DNA of 64,000 nucleotides from Ectobius pallidus (Eukaryota; Arthropoda; Insecta; Blattodea; Ectobiidae): the NCBI GenBank assembly GCA_964059195.1, contig CAXKWD010000006.1, positions 3,588,530 through 3,652,529 of the forward strand. Reading direction: 5' to 3'. The notes under the pieces were generated by a model that was given only the letters and a program-made list of their open reading frames with translations, was not told where the DNA came from and ran no database searches. Positions 10,342 through 21,300 of this stretch are shown here, one piece after another; positions within the stretch are counted from its first letter, which is position 1; each line of letters opens with the position of its first letter. The position numbers and the translations under genes were made by a program.

Positions 10342-11926
10342 CGAATAAACTTGTCTATTGTCCATTGTCCGAGGAGCAAGAGAAGAGAGAGAAATCCTGT
10401 CAAGCTTAGCTCTCATTTCAATTGAGAAGTCTGTTGCAAAACCAGTCCCTCTTCACGACGTAATCAGAGCATGAAATATTTGTAATGTAGTTCACTATAA
10501 ATCTACTTCTTAAACATATGCTGTTTGGATTTTCTTTCTTTAATATTGTGAAATATCATGGCAAAGGAATTCCTACTGACGTGGATTTCCTCTGGTCACA
10601 ATCAGTACTGGTAAAAACTTATACTGTAGTAAACACGTTAAACATGGATGTTTGCTTAGTTGAGTCTTGACAATTTGCGAATCACAATGTGATTATGCAT
10701 AGCCTACAACGTAAGCATCTCCTAAAATCTGTAATAACTTACATACGAAGAGTTTTCATTTCTACTAAACAAATGAGTCATTCTGAGCGTTAGAGATGAA
10801 AGGGTTGACACTGATATTCAAATAACTGCGAATGTACAAATGTTATAGTTAACAAGTTGTTTGCTTTTGCGAAGTTCACTTCAAAAGGCGGTAAAAGAGG
10901 TCAGCATCACGTTAACATATATTTGACATTACGCAATCAAACCCACGCATGTTTTAATATTATAGCTATAATTTATTCTTCGGTTTTACAAATATCAGGT
11001 TCAATACTAAATAAAATGAAGCATTGCCTTTCAATTGTGTAATGCAAATCGATGGCGTTTATATGTGGATAAATGAAACAGGCCCATGTCTCTAGATTTA
11101 GAGGCATATAGCACTAAGGGAAAAAATTCTGGCGACGGTTACAAGCATGAATTGCAGTACACCCCTGTCGTTAACTACCCATAAAACAAACGAGTTCGTT
11201 GCGTTGCATTGTCCAGTAAAAGGCTAGAAACTAGACACATTACCTAATGGCAATTCAGGAACTAATAAAAGCTACATAATACTGTATACGCCTTTTAATT
11301 CTCCAATTTCCTGTATATAGCATACAGTTTTTTAATAATCAAGTTAAACGCTAGCTCGACCTCATCTGTACACAGCTTCAATGACCAAATCATATCGACT
11401 TTTACAAATACTTCCACATAGCCTAACAGAGTAGTTGTTGACATGTTACAGCATTTCATAGTTGCTGCCTATAATGAAACGTTACGGGTGAGGGGTTGCA
11501 GCCAATCACCACTCTGACTGGCGCAAACATTAGTATTCCAAGGACCTTGTCGCCATCGCTTTGATTTGTGACCATTCTAAGAATATCTTTACTTTACTAA
11601 CCTGGATTCGATCCTAGGTACGTTTCCAATTCGGCAGAGTCTAAACTTGATATAGCACCGTCTATCAACACTAGATCACGAACACACACACACACACACT
11701 AATATAAAATAAAACCGCACACGAAAACTGACCGCGTCTCAAACGTCGCCATTTGCTTCGTGCACTGATTGAAAGTGACTGTCGAATACGCGTAGAGTAA
11801 GTCAACTGTTTCACAAACTTCCCTCTAGTGCCACCCCAACAGTCTATGGTCAAGGTCATGGCCTACTGATGCAACCTAAACCCGTTCCCATAGCAACCAA
11901 CGCATCCAACTCATATAGCTTTATCA
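10342..11926. other. No gene recognised
   Basis: Only short ORFs and one small CA tract (11681-11698). No splice-bounded exon or bounded repeat could be supported. Confidence 0.45.
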
Positions 11927-11990
11927 TATAGAATAAGAGGCCGCATTGCAACAGTGCGTATTCTCAGCGTCATGCAAAGCTGAACAGAGC
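11927..11990. repeat. Short dispersed repeat, second copy at 28205-28265
   Basis: catatagaataagaggc followed by gcattgc, an agtgcgtattc-like word and atgcaaa recurs at 28205-28265 in the same order. The family and full length are unknown. Confidence 0.5.
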
Positions 11991-11994
11991 GAAG

Positions 11995-12062
11995 TGGCCG
12001 AGATGGTCAAGTCTCGCACTCGACGTGGGTTTTTTCGTGGTTTCCTCAGTCGTAAAGGCAAA
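11995..12062 (+). mobile_element. SINE fragment (tRNA-Ser/Leu-like head)
   Basis: gaagtggccgagatggtcaa is an A-box head, joined to ttcgtggtttcctcagtcg and taaaggcaaatg. The same words are found in reverse orientation at 52710-52870, where the B box is retained. The B-box part is missing here. Confidence 0.65.
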
Positions 12063-12514
12063 TGATGCGTATATTTTACTTATCACTACTCTATCCTGTA
12101 TCGTATATTGGTTACAATCAAATATCAGTTGAAATTAACACATCAACAATAGCAAACAGTTACACATCATTAGTTGCATGGCCTTCTGGTATAAACAGAC
12201 GTCCTCAATACCTGACATGGCCTCGATCTTCATTTGATATTTTATAATCCGTAGACTTGTTACAGTGATGAAGAAGCTTTAGAATTACATGGGTTCAGTG
12301 ATTTAACAGAAGCAAGAAGTTAAAAGGTAAGCACTAAATTTATATTTACGAGAACAATAAACAATTGTGATTATGTGACTGAATTGGATTTGCAGTTGCA
12401 TTGAGTACACACGTTGGAAGGTAGACTGTACAGGTTTTAACAACAGATGGGTGATCAGCTCAATGCCAGGGCCACCTCCTAGACAACACCAGTCAAACAC
12501 ATTCCACCGAAAAT

Positions 12515-12605
12515 GATGGCCAGATTATATCCGGGGACCACAAGGCCGAAGTTACCCGACATTCGTTTACAGGTTAGGGAAACCCCCACCCTAGAAAATT
12601 TACCC
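12515..12605 (-). mobile_element. SINE body fragment, opposite strand
   Basis: Read on the - strand, this contains a gtgggggtttccc-like segment, an aatgtcgggta word and ccttgtggtcccc followed by a ctggcc word. These match the body of the SINE at 15780-15900, so it is the 3' body of the same SINE family. Confidence 0.6.
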
Positions 12606-12857
12606 CAAATAAAAATAATGAACGATTTAGTGTGTACGTTTTCCTCATTGTCTGGAGAAGCAACATAGGTAGGCCTGCTGTGGTAAGGTCGCACACACCA
12701 CAGAAATCTGTGAAGAAAAAGGAAGTAAATAAACGAGGCAAAATATGTTGCACAAACTTTCTCGCATAGGCCTATACGTGTTAAGAATTCTATTATTGAG
12801 GTTTCTATGTTGAAGATAGAAACCAGAATGTACCATTCAAAGAGTAGGTCTAATGTA

Positions 12858-12976
12858 TGGAGCGCGTTCATAAAGTAAGTTTCCCTGGGACCGTTTAAAT
12901 ATAATTTCATGGAAATATTTATTGCAACAGATACAGCAAGTATTCAGCTATTTTTCAACATATTCGCCACCGGACT
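12858..12976 (-). pseudogene. Mariner transposase C-terminus and terminal repeat
   Basis: On the - strand the frame ends FKSGGEYVEK followed by a stop. GDYVEK-like endings just before the stop are characteristic of mariner transposases. About 90 bases later comes ggaaacttactttatgaacg, a mariner-type terminal inverted repeat, beside a TA. Everything upstream of the last dozen codons is missing, so only the 3' end of the element survives. Confidence 0.6.
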
Positions 12977-13499
12977 TGAAACAGGTAGGATTACACATTT
13001 TAACTGAATAAATAATTATGACTACTCAATGGATTTAGATTTCCTTGGTCAAATCAATAAATCATAAAAGAGAATGCAAACTCAATTTAATATGACTTGG
13101 TTCCGCTTTTTATTATCATCGCTATTTTATGAGGAGATTGTTATTCTAGACCTGTAGAATACATGTCTGAACACTTCAAGTATTTTAAAATTCAGGCTTG
13201 TTCAAGAATATTCAACTTGTTGAATATTGTTCAACTTCTTTATTAATAATAATAATATTACTATGTTTGTTGTTGTTATTATTACTTATCATATATTGCA
13301 AGCTTTAACCGCATATAAGTTAGGTCATCTCTCGTGTTTAGAATGTTTGCATGAACCAGTAGTCTATTGTAACAACTCATTAGCGTGAATCTGTTTCTAT
13401 TGTTTAGTGATGTCTTCTTTTGTGATATTCAGTTTAAACGATTATAATATCCAGTAACATAGCGGCAAGGAGTTATGGAAAATAAACAAGAAAAAAACC
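12977..13499. other. No gene recognised
   Basis: AT-rich sequence with a small AAT/TTG-rich patch near 13240. Nothing coding is supported. Confidence 0.45.
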
Positions 13500-13585
13500 C
13501 AAGTCAATATGGCTGGCCACGAGGTTTGATTTGAACCCAGGATATCTTGCCTATTAGCCTATACCACCTCGCTGTAATTGGTTTA
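13500..13585 (-). mobile_element. tRNA-like SINE remnant
   Basis: On the - strand, acagcgaggtggtataggct is followed by a B box, gggttcaaatc. This is a diverged head of the gcgaggtgg SINE type seen at 52860. No 3' body was recognised. Confidence 0.45.
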
Positions 13586-14029
13586 GGCGTGTTCATTAGG
13601 ACTGAGCTAAACTGACTGCATTTCACAACAAGCACATTAGGCCTATAGTTTTCTTGTTACTAGGAGCAACAAAATGTCATTCATATTTTAATTAACATGT
13701 ATGTTCTGAAATTCGCATTTAAGCCGTACTTATTTCGTTTTTATTTTGAAATCTATTAAATGTATGAAGAAATGTGTTAAACAAAAAATGTTCAATTTAA
13801 TTTTCTCTACAACTTTACTCAGGTAGTTTTTCATGTATCGCCTACTGTAATGGAGATAATCTAGAAAAATTGAAAATGGATACGAATCAAGTACCCCATA
13901 CATCATTTCTTTTAGAAAAACGGAAATAGCCATTATATTGGGCATTAGATAAGAGTTTTCTATTTTAAACTTCATATTAAAATCGCTAGATCCAATAAGA
14001 AAAAAAACAAATTAACAATAATCATGAAA

Positions 14030-14600
14030 AGTCCCCTTAATATCCCTATAATATAAATCCACAAGGCTGACTGACTGACTGACTCACTCACTGACTCACT
14101 GACAATGTTTGCCCACTTCCAGATGAGCTAGAAACTTGAAATATGGTACACATATAGCTTTTAGGCTGTAAACCACGGGAAAAGTTTATTTTTGTAATTT
14201 TTAACCCTAAAAATCCCCGGAAAAGGGCTCTGTTTCCATGGCAACGGTATTATCAAACAGTGTTCACGTAGGGCTCTGAAAGGTAATAGCCAGTACAGCA
14301 GACTAAATACACGCACTCTATCTCCCATATATTTTTTAAAACACCTTTCCCGAGACCCTCAATGAGCGAAGCGAGTTTCAGTTATATAAACCAAATTCTG
14401 GGCGGTTCGATAAAATTCCGAAAAAAGTCACTAATTCAAAAAACCGTTTACCCGCTGTGCTTGTCCACGGATGTACGGACAGACGTCATTCCAAAAACAT
14501 TTTTTTTCCGTTTCTAGGCATCGTGAAACATGTTTTCCCGATCAAAATACTTCTCTGTACTACGTAACTTATATGCGAGAAAGTAAAAGCATTTGCACGA
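14030..14600. repeat. Dispersed repeat holding one solo 148-bp monomer
   Basis: It starts with a (ctga)n/(ctca) tract at 14066-14103. Positions 14104-14232 are the reverse complement of one unit of the 148-bp minisatellite at 2738-4890, including the gctgtaaacca and tagaaacttgaaat stretches. It continues through a segment ending gcgaagcgagttt to the catcgtgaaacatgttttc terminus shared with window positions 7-25. I read it as the parental repeat from which the minisatellite monomer came. Confidence 0.75.
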
Positions 14601-14849
14601 ACTGACTGAGTCACTCTGGTGGCAGCAAAGGTTCAGTTCCTTCAATATTTCACATATTTGGCAAATTATATAGCAATGAGCCATTCCACGTCTTTCATGT
14701 TTTAATACAACCTCTTGTTCCTATCTTTAAGGCAATTATTTAACTTATATTCTTTCCTTAGGGACTAATTTCTTCAAGCTTTTATCTATGCTATATCTCA
14801 TTAGTGAATAATTCATTATATTATTATTATGAAATTGTAATGTAATGTC

Positions 14850-15113
14850 CAACAGAGACAATAACCTGTGGTTCATGAATGCATCTTGAATGTTAACTGT
14901 ACAATAACAGTGGGAGCCCGGTCACAAAATCACTAATTAGTGTGCCTCACAGTACTGCATATGACACAACTTGTCTTTCAGTGAGGTGGATCATTAGGGC
15001 AATCAGACACAGGAGAGAGGTTCCATCTGGTGTTGTGAAGTGAACTCTGGCTTAGCTCAGTTGGCACGGATAGCCAAAGGTTCTGGGTTCAAATCCCAGA
15101 GTCAGAGAAATTT
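14850..15113 (+). mobile_element. tRNA-derived SINE, 170 bp upstream of gene A
   Basis: The segment from cactaattagtgtgcctcac to gaactctggcttagctcagt matches 33430-33580 in inverted orientation. The tRNA-like part (15051-15113) has a 7-bp acceptor-type pairing (ctctggc with gtcagag) and a T arm ctgggttcaaatcccag. About 13 bases of the D and anticodon region present in the other copy are deleted here. The deletion rules out a functional tRNA. It ends about 170 bp before the start codon of gene A, so it lies in or beside that promoter. Confidence 0.7.
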
Positions 15114-15281
15114 TTCTCCTATAATATTCTCTAAAATGTAAGGTTGAGATGTTGGATACTTGATGATGACGTAATCAGTAATCACCTCACGCACAAAGAG
15201 AGAACAATAAGGCGTCTTTTGCAGGCAACCGAATGCAGTTGCATGTAATTCATATTGAACACAACAGCAGGAGGTGAGGCG

Positions 15282-15377
15282 ATGCGCTGGGCTCTGCTCT
15301 TTTGTTTCTGTGCTCTCATCCACGCTCACCACAGAAGTAGAAGGTATCTCAACTTTCCTGAGGGCAGCGTGTTTTCG
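15282..15377 (+). CDS. Gene A exon 1
   Basis: It encodes the signal peptide, the RSRR processing site and YLNFPEGSVFS. The ATG at 15282 was chosen because it directly begins a hydrophobic leader. The exon ends in phase 0 before gtttgt, matching the phase-0 break after FPEGASFS in gene B. Confidence 0.85.
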
Positions 15378-18300
15378 GTTTGTATAAACCTATACTTATC
15401 AAAGCCTAAGCAAGCTAAGAATAGTGATTTCTGTTTCGCCAACGAGGTTGAAAATCAAATAATTTGTTGAGCTACATATCTTATGATTTAAACATCGCAC
15501 AGTTCAGCTGTGAATGTTAACAGTGATTATGTGTGTGGACAATGAAATCATTAGGGTTCGGAAGTTTATGACCTAAAAAGTGGAAAATATGACTGCAAAT
15601 ATGACCTGAAAATGACTAAAATACCCAAAAATCCTAAGTATGACCTCATAAAAGAACGTATTTCTAAAAATAAATATTCCAATTTAAAACGTTCAATGAC
15701 ACTAAATGCGTCCACCACTATGACTCAGGAGGATGTGTTCGCTCCTCTCACGCAACGGGCCCGGGTTCGAATACTTGTCGGGACAAGTTATCTAGGTTGG
15801 GTTTTTTCCGGGGTTTTTCATCACCTGTGAGACAAATGTCGGGTAAGTTTAGGCCCTTGTGGTCCCCAGATATCTTCTGGCCGTCATTATCATCTTCATC
15901 CCATCATCGCCTTCTTTGGAGTGAGTCTGTGTGTGAATGGTGTGTCTCGTCCTATGTGTTCGTGTTGTCTCGGAGGTGGTCACGGCATTGGGCTCATCAC
16001 TCGTCCGGGGAGGCCCTCCATGTCCTTGTCTGACCAAAAAAGTATGTATGTGATCGAAAGATAGTAACCCTCCCGACAGGTCGCGGCCCTCTAAGGCCCG
16101 GGTGGCTTGGGTCGCTTAAATGTCCCTAAAAGGGAGAGGTCAAATTCAGGTAAAGATACATAGATGATACTAAATTACTACATCACATTAATTCCATCAG
16201 ATAATCACTTTTTAACAATTTAACAGGTGATTTACAGTTTTATTTGTAAAGAACTTCTAATCTGTTAATGTTTCCAGATACCACAGCAAATGTGTTAAAA
16301 CAGTCATGTCTATTGAAAGTTGTTAACAAGAAGGAGGAAGAGGTAATTGTGCTATTAATTGCTATTGTCCCTTCAGATTTCAGTTACAGCAAAACCAAAC
16401 TATTCGTGATTATTTCCGGGAAAAAATTAAGTCGAGAATTTAGTGCACATAGCCTACTGCATGATTGGGCTCTTTTACCGAATTTGTAACTGAAATATGA
16501 CATTAAATTACAAATATGACGAAGACCATGAAAATGACCAAAATATGACTTTATATGCAAAATAAAAACGGTCCGATTAGGTTAACAAATATGCAATTCG
16601 TGTTTAATTTGTATTTGCGGCGAGAATTGAGGTCAGGATAAAAACATGACATGTCATAAACATTCGAACCCTAGTAATAACATACGAGATACAAACATAA
16701 ATACTTCATTGTGTTTATAGAGACATTATAAACAGCAAAATTAAGGTAAAATCTACAACACAAAATTCAAAATTGTATACTGTGCCGTGGTTATTTTCGG
16801 CACTATTTATTTTTCTATTTTTTGTGGTGTACTTACGCGTCTCCCATATTTAGCGATCTTTTCGTAAGCTCCGTGGATTCATTTTAGTCTCTTCTGTTTT
16901 TCTTATTGTTCTTTCTGGTTATACGATTATCTACTGTTCGTCGCCCTCTGTGTTTTCCGGTTTGTTTTGTGAATTAAGTTTCGGTCGCTGCGCCATCTGC
17001 TGGGCGGCCGGGGTTTTGCCTCGCGTTTTTGCGTGTTAGGAGTCTTGGTCCGGATCGTGAGGAATCAACATCTACTGGAGCTACCGGTCCTACAGATGTA
17101 TTCGGAGGGCGATTTTATTTAGACATCAGGTATGTTTTAATGTTTGATCATGAGTTTCTGGTGGGTCGTTTTGCTTAGTTTAAATTTAATATATTCTATT
17201 TTGTGTTCGGTTTTTCTTGGGCCCACCAATTTTCTTTTCTGTGGTTATGTTTCGATTCATTTTATTATATATAATGATTTCATTGATCGCTCTTCTAATC
17301 TGAAATTACGTACGAAAAGATCGCTGCCATTAGCCAGTCTACTCATTGGTACAGGGCCTTCAGCCCCAGTCTTGTAAAACACACTATCCAGTTATTCTCC
17401 GTGCTTACGCAGATTTGTATTCAGCTTTGTACCCGAGCACGGCGGGATTTATTGATTCTTGAATTTGCTTGTATTTGCATCTCTGTGGTTATACAATGGC
17501 CCCAAATTTTGCGTTTGTATTTTGTCATTCCATAAATAAAATTTGATGTTGCTGTTTTTTGAAATACTGTTTCTTATTACGAATATGGACTCTGGGTTTT
17601 TCTACATTTAGTCATCTAGGCCTAGCTCAGCCAGCCACGTTTCAAAGTGGTAGCAAAGCGTAGTTGATCTCTGTTTTTCCAGTTATTTTGGCAGTTTTCT
17701 CTAGGGTTTTTCAAATTTTTTCTATATTTCAAGTTTTTTTCTATAATCCAGTTTTCGGGTTAGGTTAGTCATCTGAATTTGTTTCCCTGTCAGGTTAGTT
17801 TTCAATATTCATATATATATTTTTTTTTCTTCTATTGCTGTTCTCTGCGCTCTAGAGACATTTTCTCTGATCGTTATGGCTTTCTGTCCTGGCAGTCTCC
17901 AGAGCAAGCCTCCGTGAGTTTCGCTGTCAGGATTAGTGGGTTTGAGGCAGTGTAGAAAGTGTTGAGACGTTTCCGTGCCTCCTTTCGTGATGTTTAGTGC
18001 CCGTAAGATTTGTTGCATCAGCAAAGTCTGGTGTTTTTTTTGACAGTCTTTTCGAGGCCATTTTCCGAGGGTGGTTCGTGATGTGTGCTCGCTGTTTTTC
18101 ATAACTTTTCATTGTTTTGCTGCCTGTTAACTCTAGGGATTATTTTGTCTTGCCCGTTTAGCTGTTTTTTTCGAAATTTTTTTCTAGTATTTTGCCATAA
18201 GCACCATTCATCCACCGTCTTATTTTCTGAGTTTGGTTAGTAGGCTGATAGGTTAATGAATTTCCCGGGTTCCTTTCCTATAGGCCTTCTTTTCTAAGCT

Positions 18301-21300
18301 AACCTGTCATCGTGGGCATTTGGTAAAGTTTTCTTAGACCCAATGTATTTTTATTTTTAATCTAAATTTTCCGTGAGTTTATCTTTCTAGATCATTTTGC
18401 CATTCAGTATTTCTAGGCCTAACATATCTATTCATTTCCAAAGTTAAATTTTTTCGGGTTTTTCTTGGGATACTTTTTTTTAAGCAGTTTGTACAATTTA
18501 ATTATAGTCATTCTCTATTTATTCATATTAATCTTTTACAGTTACAATTCTCATTTCTGTAATTTTCTTTCCTACCTTTTGCAGTCTTTCTCCGGGTTTG
18601 TTTCGCTTTTCCTGTCGGTCTTTCCTGGTTTTCTGTGGTCTTCTTTTTCTTTCTGAAAAGAATATAACTATTATCAGTTCAGCTAAATTTCTCTATACTA
18701 TGTGGTTATGCCACTCTGGTTTCCTTCTTTCTATTTTGAAATTGTCTTGGGCGTTTTTTGTAATATTCTAAATGTCTTTTGGCAGCGATCAAGAAAAAAG
18801 AAAGAAATCAATTTCTGCTCTCAGTTATCTTAATAAATTTAACATACTTTTACCATATGGTTAACATGATTTTTATTCCTCACATATTAATCTTTGTGTC
18901 TCAAAACCTCTATAAAGGAAAAAAGGGGAATGTTTGTGCCTCATCAGAAATTTAGGTTGTAATATATATTCTTTGATAATTTTGGCCTGTATTTGATTAC
19001 AGTGCTGTGGTGTTTAATGATTAGATAAAAAAGATAATTATTATATTTATTAAAAAAAAATCTGGCATTATTATATTTATAAAGAAAATGGAGCTATAGA
19101 AATGCTATTGATGTTGAAATCAATCAAGGAATTTTATAGAAGCGCTCTATATTTAATTTACGTCATCGATTACTCAGTCTCTTGTGTATTCTAGTTATGG
19201 GGCATAAACATTGTTTTCGCTTTCGTCCTTTGTGGGGAGGTTTTGTTTGTTTTATGGTTTCAGACCAATATGTCAAGTTTTCTTGGAAGGAGATCGACGT
19301 TCTACTGATGTATAGTCGTATCTACCTGGTGCAACGTCTAAATGTTGTGGATAAGTACTGTACGATTAAGAAGATATTCTAGGCCGAATTCTCCTTTATC
19401 AACCTATTCGTCTTTCATTGTTCTGAAAACACCTTATCATTTCTTCCTTTCTATATCTTTGTGGGAGCTCCCGTTTCTCATTTCCTTTCTTCCTATCTTT
19501 CCTCTTTTCATAACTTTTCATAACTGTTCATATTTCATATTCTTATACAGTATATATAATTCTTATTTTAAAGTTTTTTAATATTTTGTGCTAATTAACT
19601 TAAGACAAGATTTTTAACTGAACTGTAAATACCTTTTCAAATTGTAATATATAAAAAGTATGGCATTGTTGCGCCTTATAATGAAATGTAAAATATATTT
19701 GTACACAATCATTTAGGCCTATTCACAATTTTGGTGTTAAATTCTTAAATTTATGGGTTCCTTTTATAATAGGCCCATTGTGGTTTTGGTCTGTAATTAG
19801 CAAAAAAAAAAAAAAAAGGTTAAATTTGGACTTTCACCATTACTATAAGTAGGAGTTTCCAAATTCACATTTTAGAGAATTGCTATTTCATTTAATGTGT
19901 AGTTTTATACTCATGTATAGAACTTTGTGAATCTTTAAATGTTTACGTTGTGCTTAATAACTTATGCTTAACTTATAATCATATTATTAATGTGAAATTA
20001 ATTTATGTTCAAATTATAATCATCTTGTTAATTTTAAATACTCACTCTATTGTGGAATTTGTCGTATAAAATTAAAATCAAAGTAGAAAAACAAAGCAAT
20101 TTTTCTGTCTGGACAACTGTTTCATAAATATAAAATTAAATTTAAACAATATAATTTAATTAAATTTAAATAAATATAATTAAATTTAAATAAGTTTTTG
20201 GGTTGCTACTATTGTGATATTCTGAGGATGACGTGTACGTACCTATTACTCATATAGTTCTGTTTTTTCAGATAGTGTTTGATGTCGATGTTGTGCCATC
20301 CTGGGCTCTCTCCTTTCTTTTGCCTGTGTGTTGTGTCTTGCGGAGCTGTGTTACTCCTATATTATGGCCACCTCCTGCTTCTGCTGCTGCTCTTTGGTCT
20401 GGTACGCAAGGACGCTTGCGATTTGTTTTGACCTGTAAAACAATACAGGTCCGGCCTGGCTTCTGGTAGCAGTCCAGCTCTACTTGTCAACTAGCTTTCT
20501 CACCAGACTACTATCTACAACAGCAACTACTATGTCAACTACCATGCTGTTATCTACTCACCGAAATCTACAGTTTAATTTTACAATACTTCCTGTTCTG
20601 TTCACCTTGCTACTATGGTGTGCTATTTAACTAGAGACAGTTATCTTGAGACTCTGGTGTTGAAGATGCTTCTAAGGAATTGGACTCCTTCATTCAGTGA
20701 TACAGTACTCAACATGGTGGACCTATTTTGCTAGTTGTATAACACACATGTTTTTGCTCATTTGTGCAGACACACACACACATTTTCATTCCCCTTCTTA
20801 CTGAACAAATATGTAAATAAGAACAAATATCTAAACAAGTAATTATCTGTTTGGAAAAAAAAAAATTTCCTTCAGAAAGTTTTTTTTGCCCCGAGAGCTC
20901 GAGGATGTGCCGTGGTTATTTTCGGCACTATTTATTTTTCTATTTTTTGTGGTGTACTTACGCGTCTCCCATATTTAGCGATCTTTTCGTAAGCTCCGTG
21001 GATTCATTTTAGTCTCTTCTGTTTTTCTTATTGTTCTTTCTGGTTATACGATTATCTACTGTTCGTCGCCCTCTGTGTTTTCCGGTTTGTTTTGTGAATT
21101 AAGTTTCGGTCGCTGCGCCATCTGCTGGGCGGCCGGGGTTTTGCCTCGCGTTTTTGCGTGTTAGGAGTCTTGGTCCGGATCGTGAGGAATCAACATCTAC
21201 TGGAGCTACCGGTCCTACAGATGTATTCGGAGGGCGATTTTATTTAGACATCAGGTATGTTTTAATGTTTGATCATGAGTTTCTGGTGGGTCGTTTTGCT

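Noticed and set aside
12479..12910. 143-codon - strand ORF
   Set aside because: It runs through the mariner terminal repeat and a SINE body, so it is a chance frame over repeats.
17144..17377. 77-codon ORF present twice (17144 and 21269)
   Set aside because: Duplicated only because it lies in the LTRs; it has no recognisable motif.
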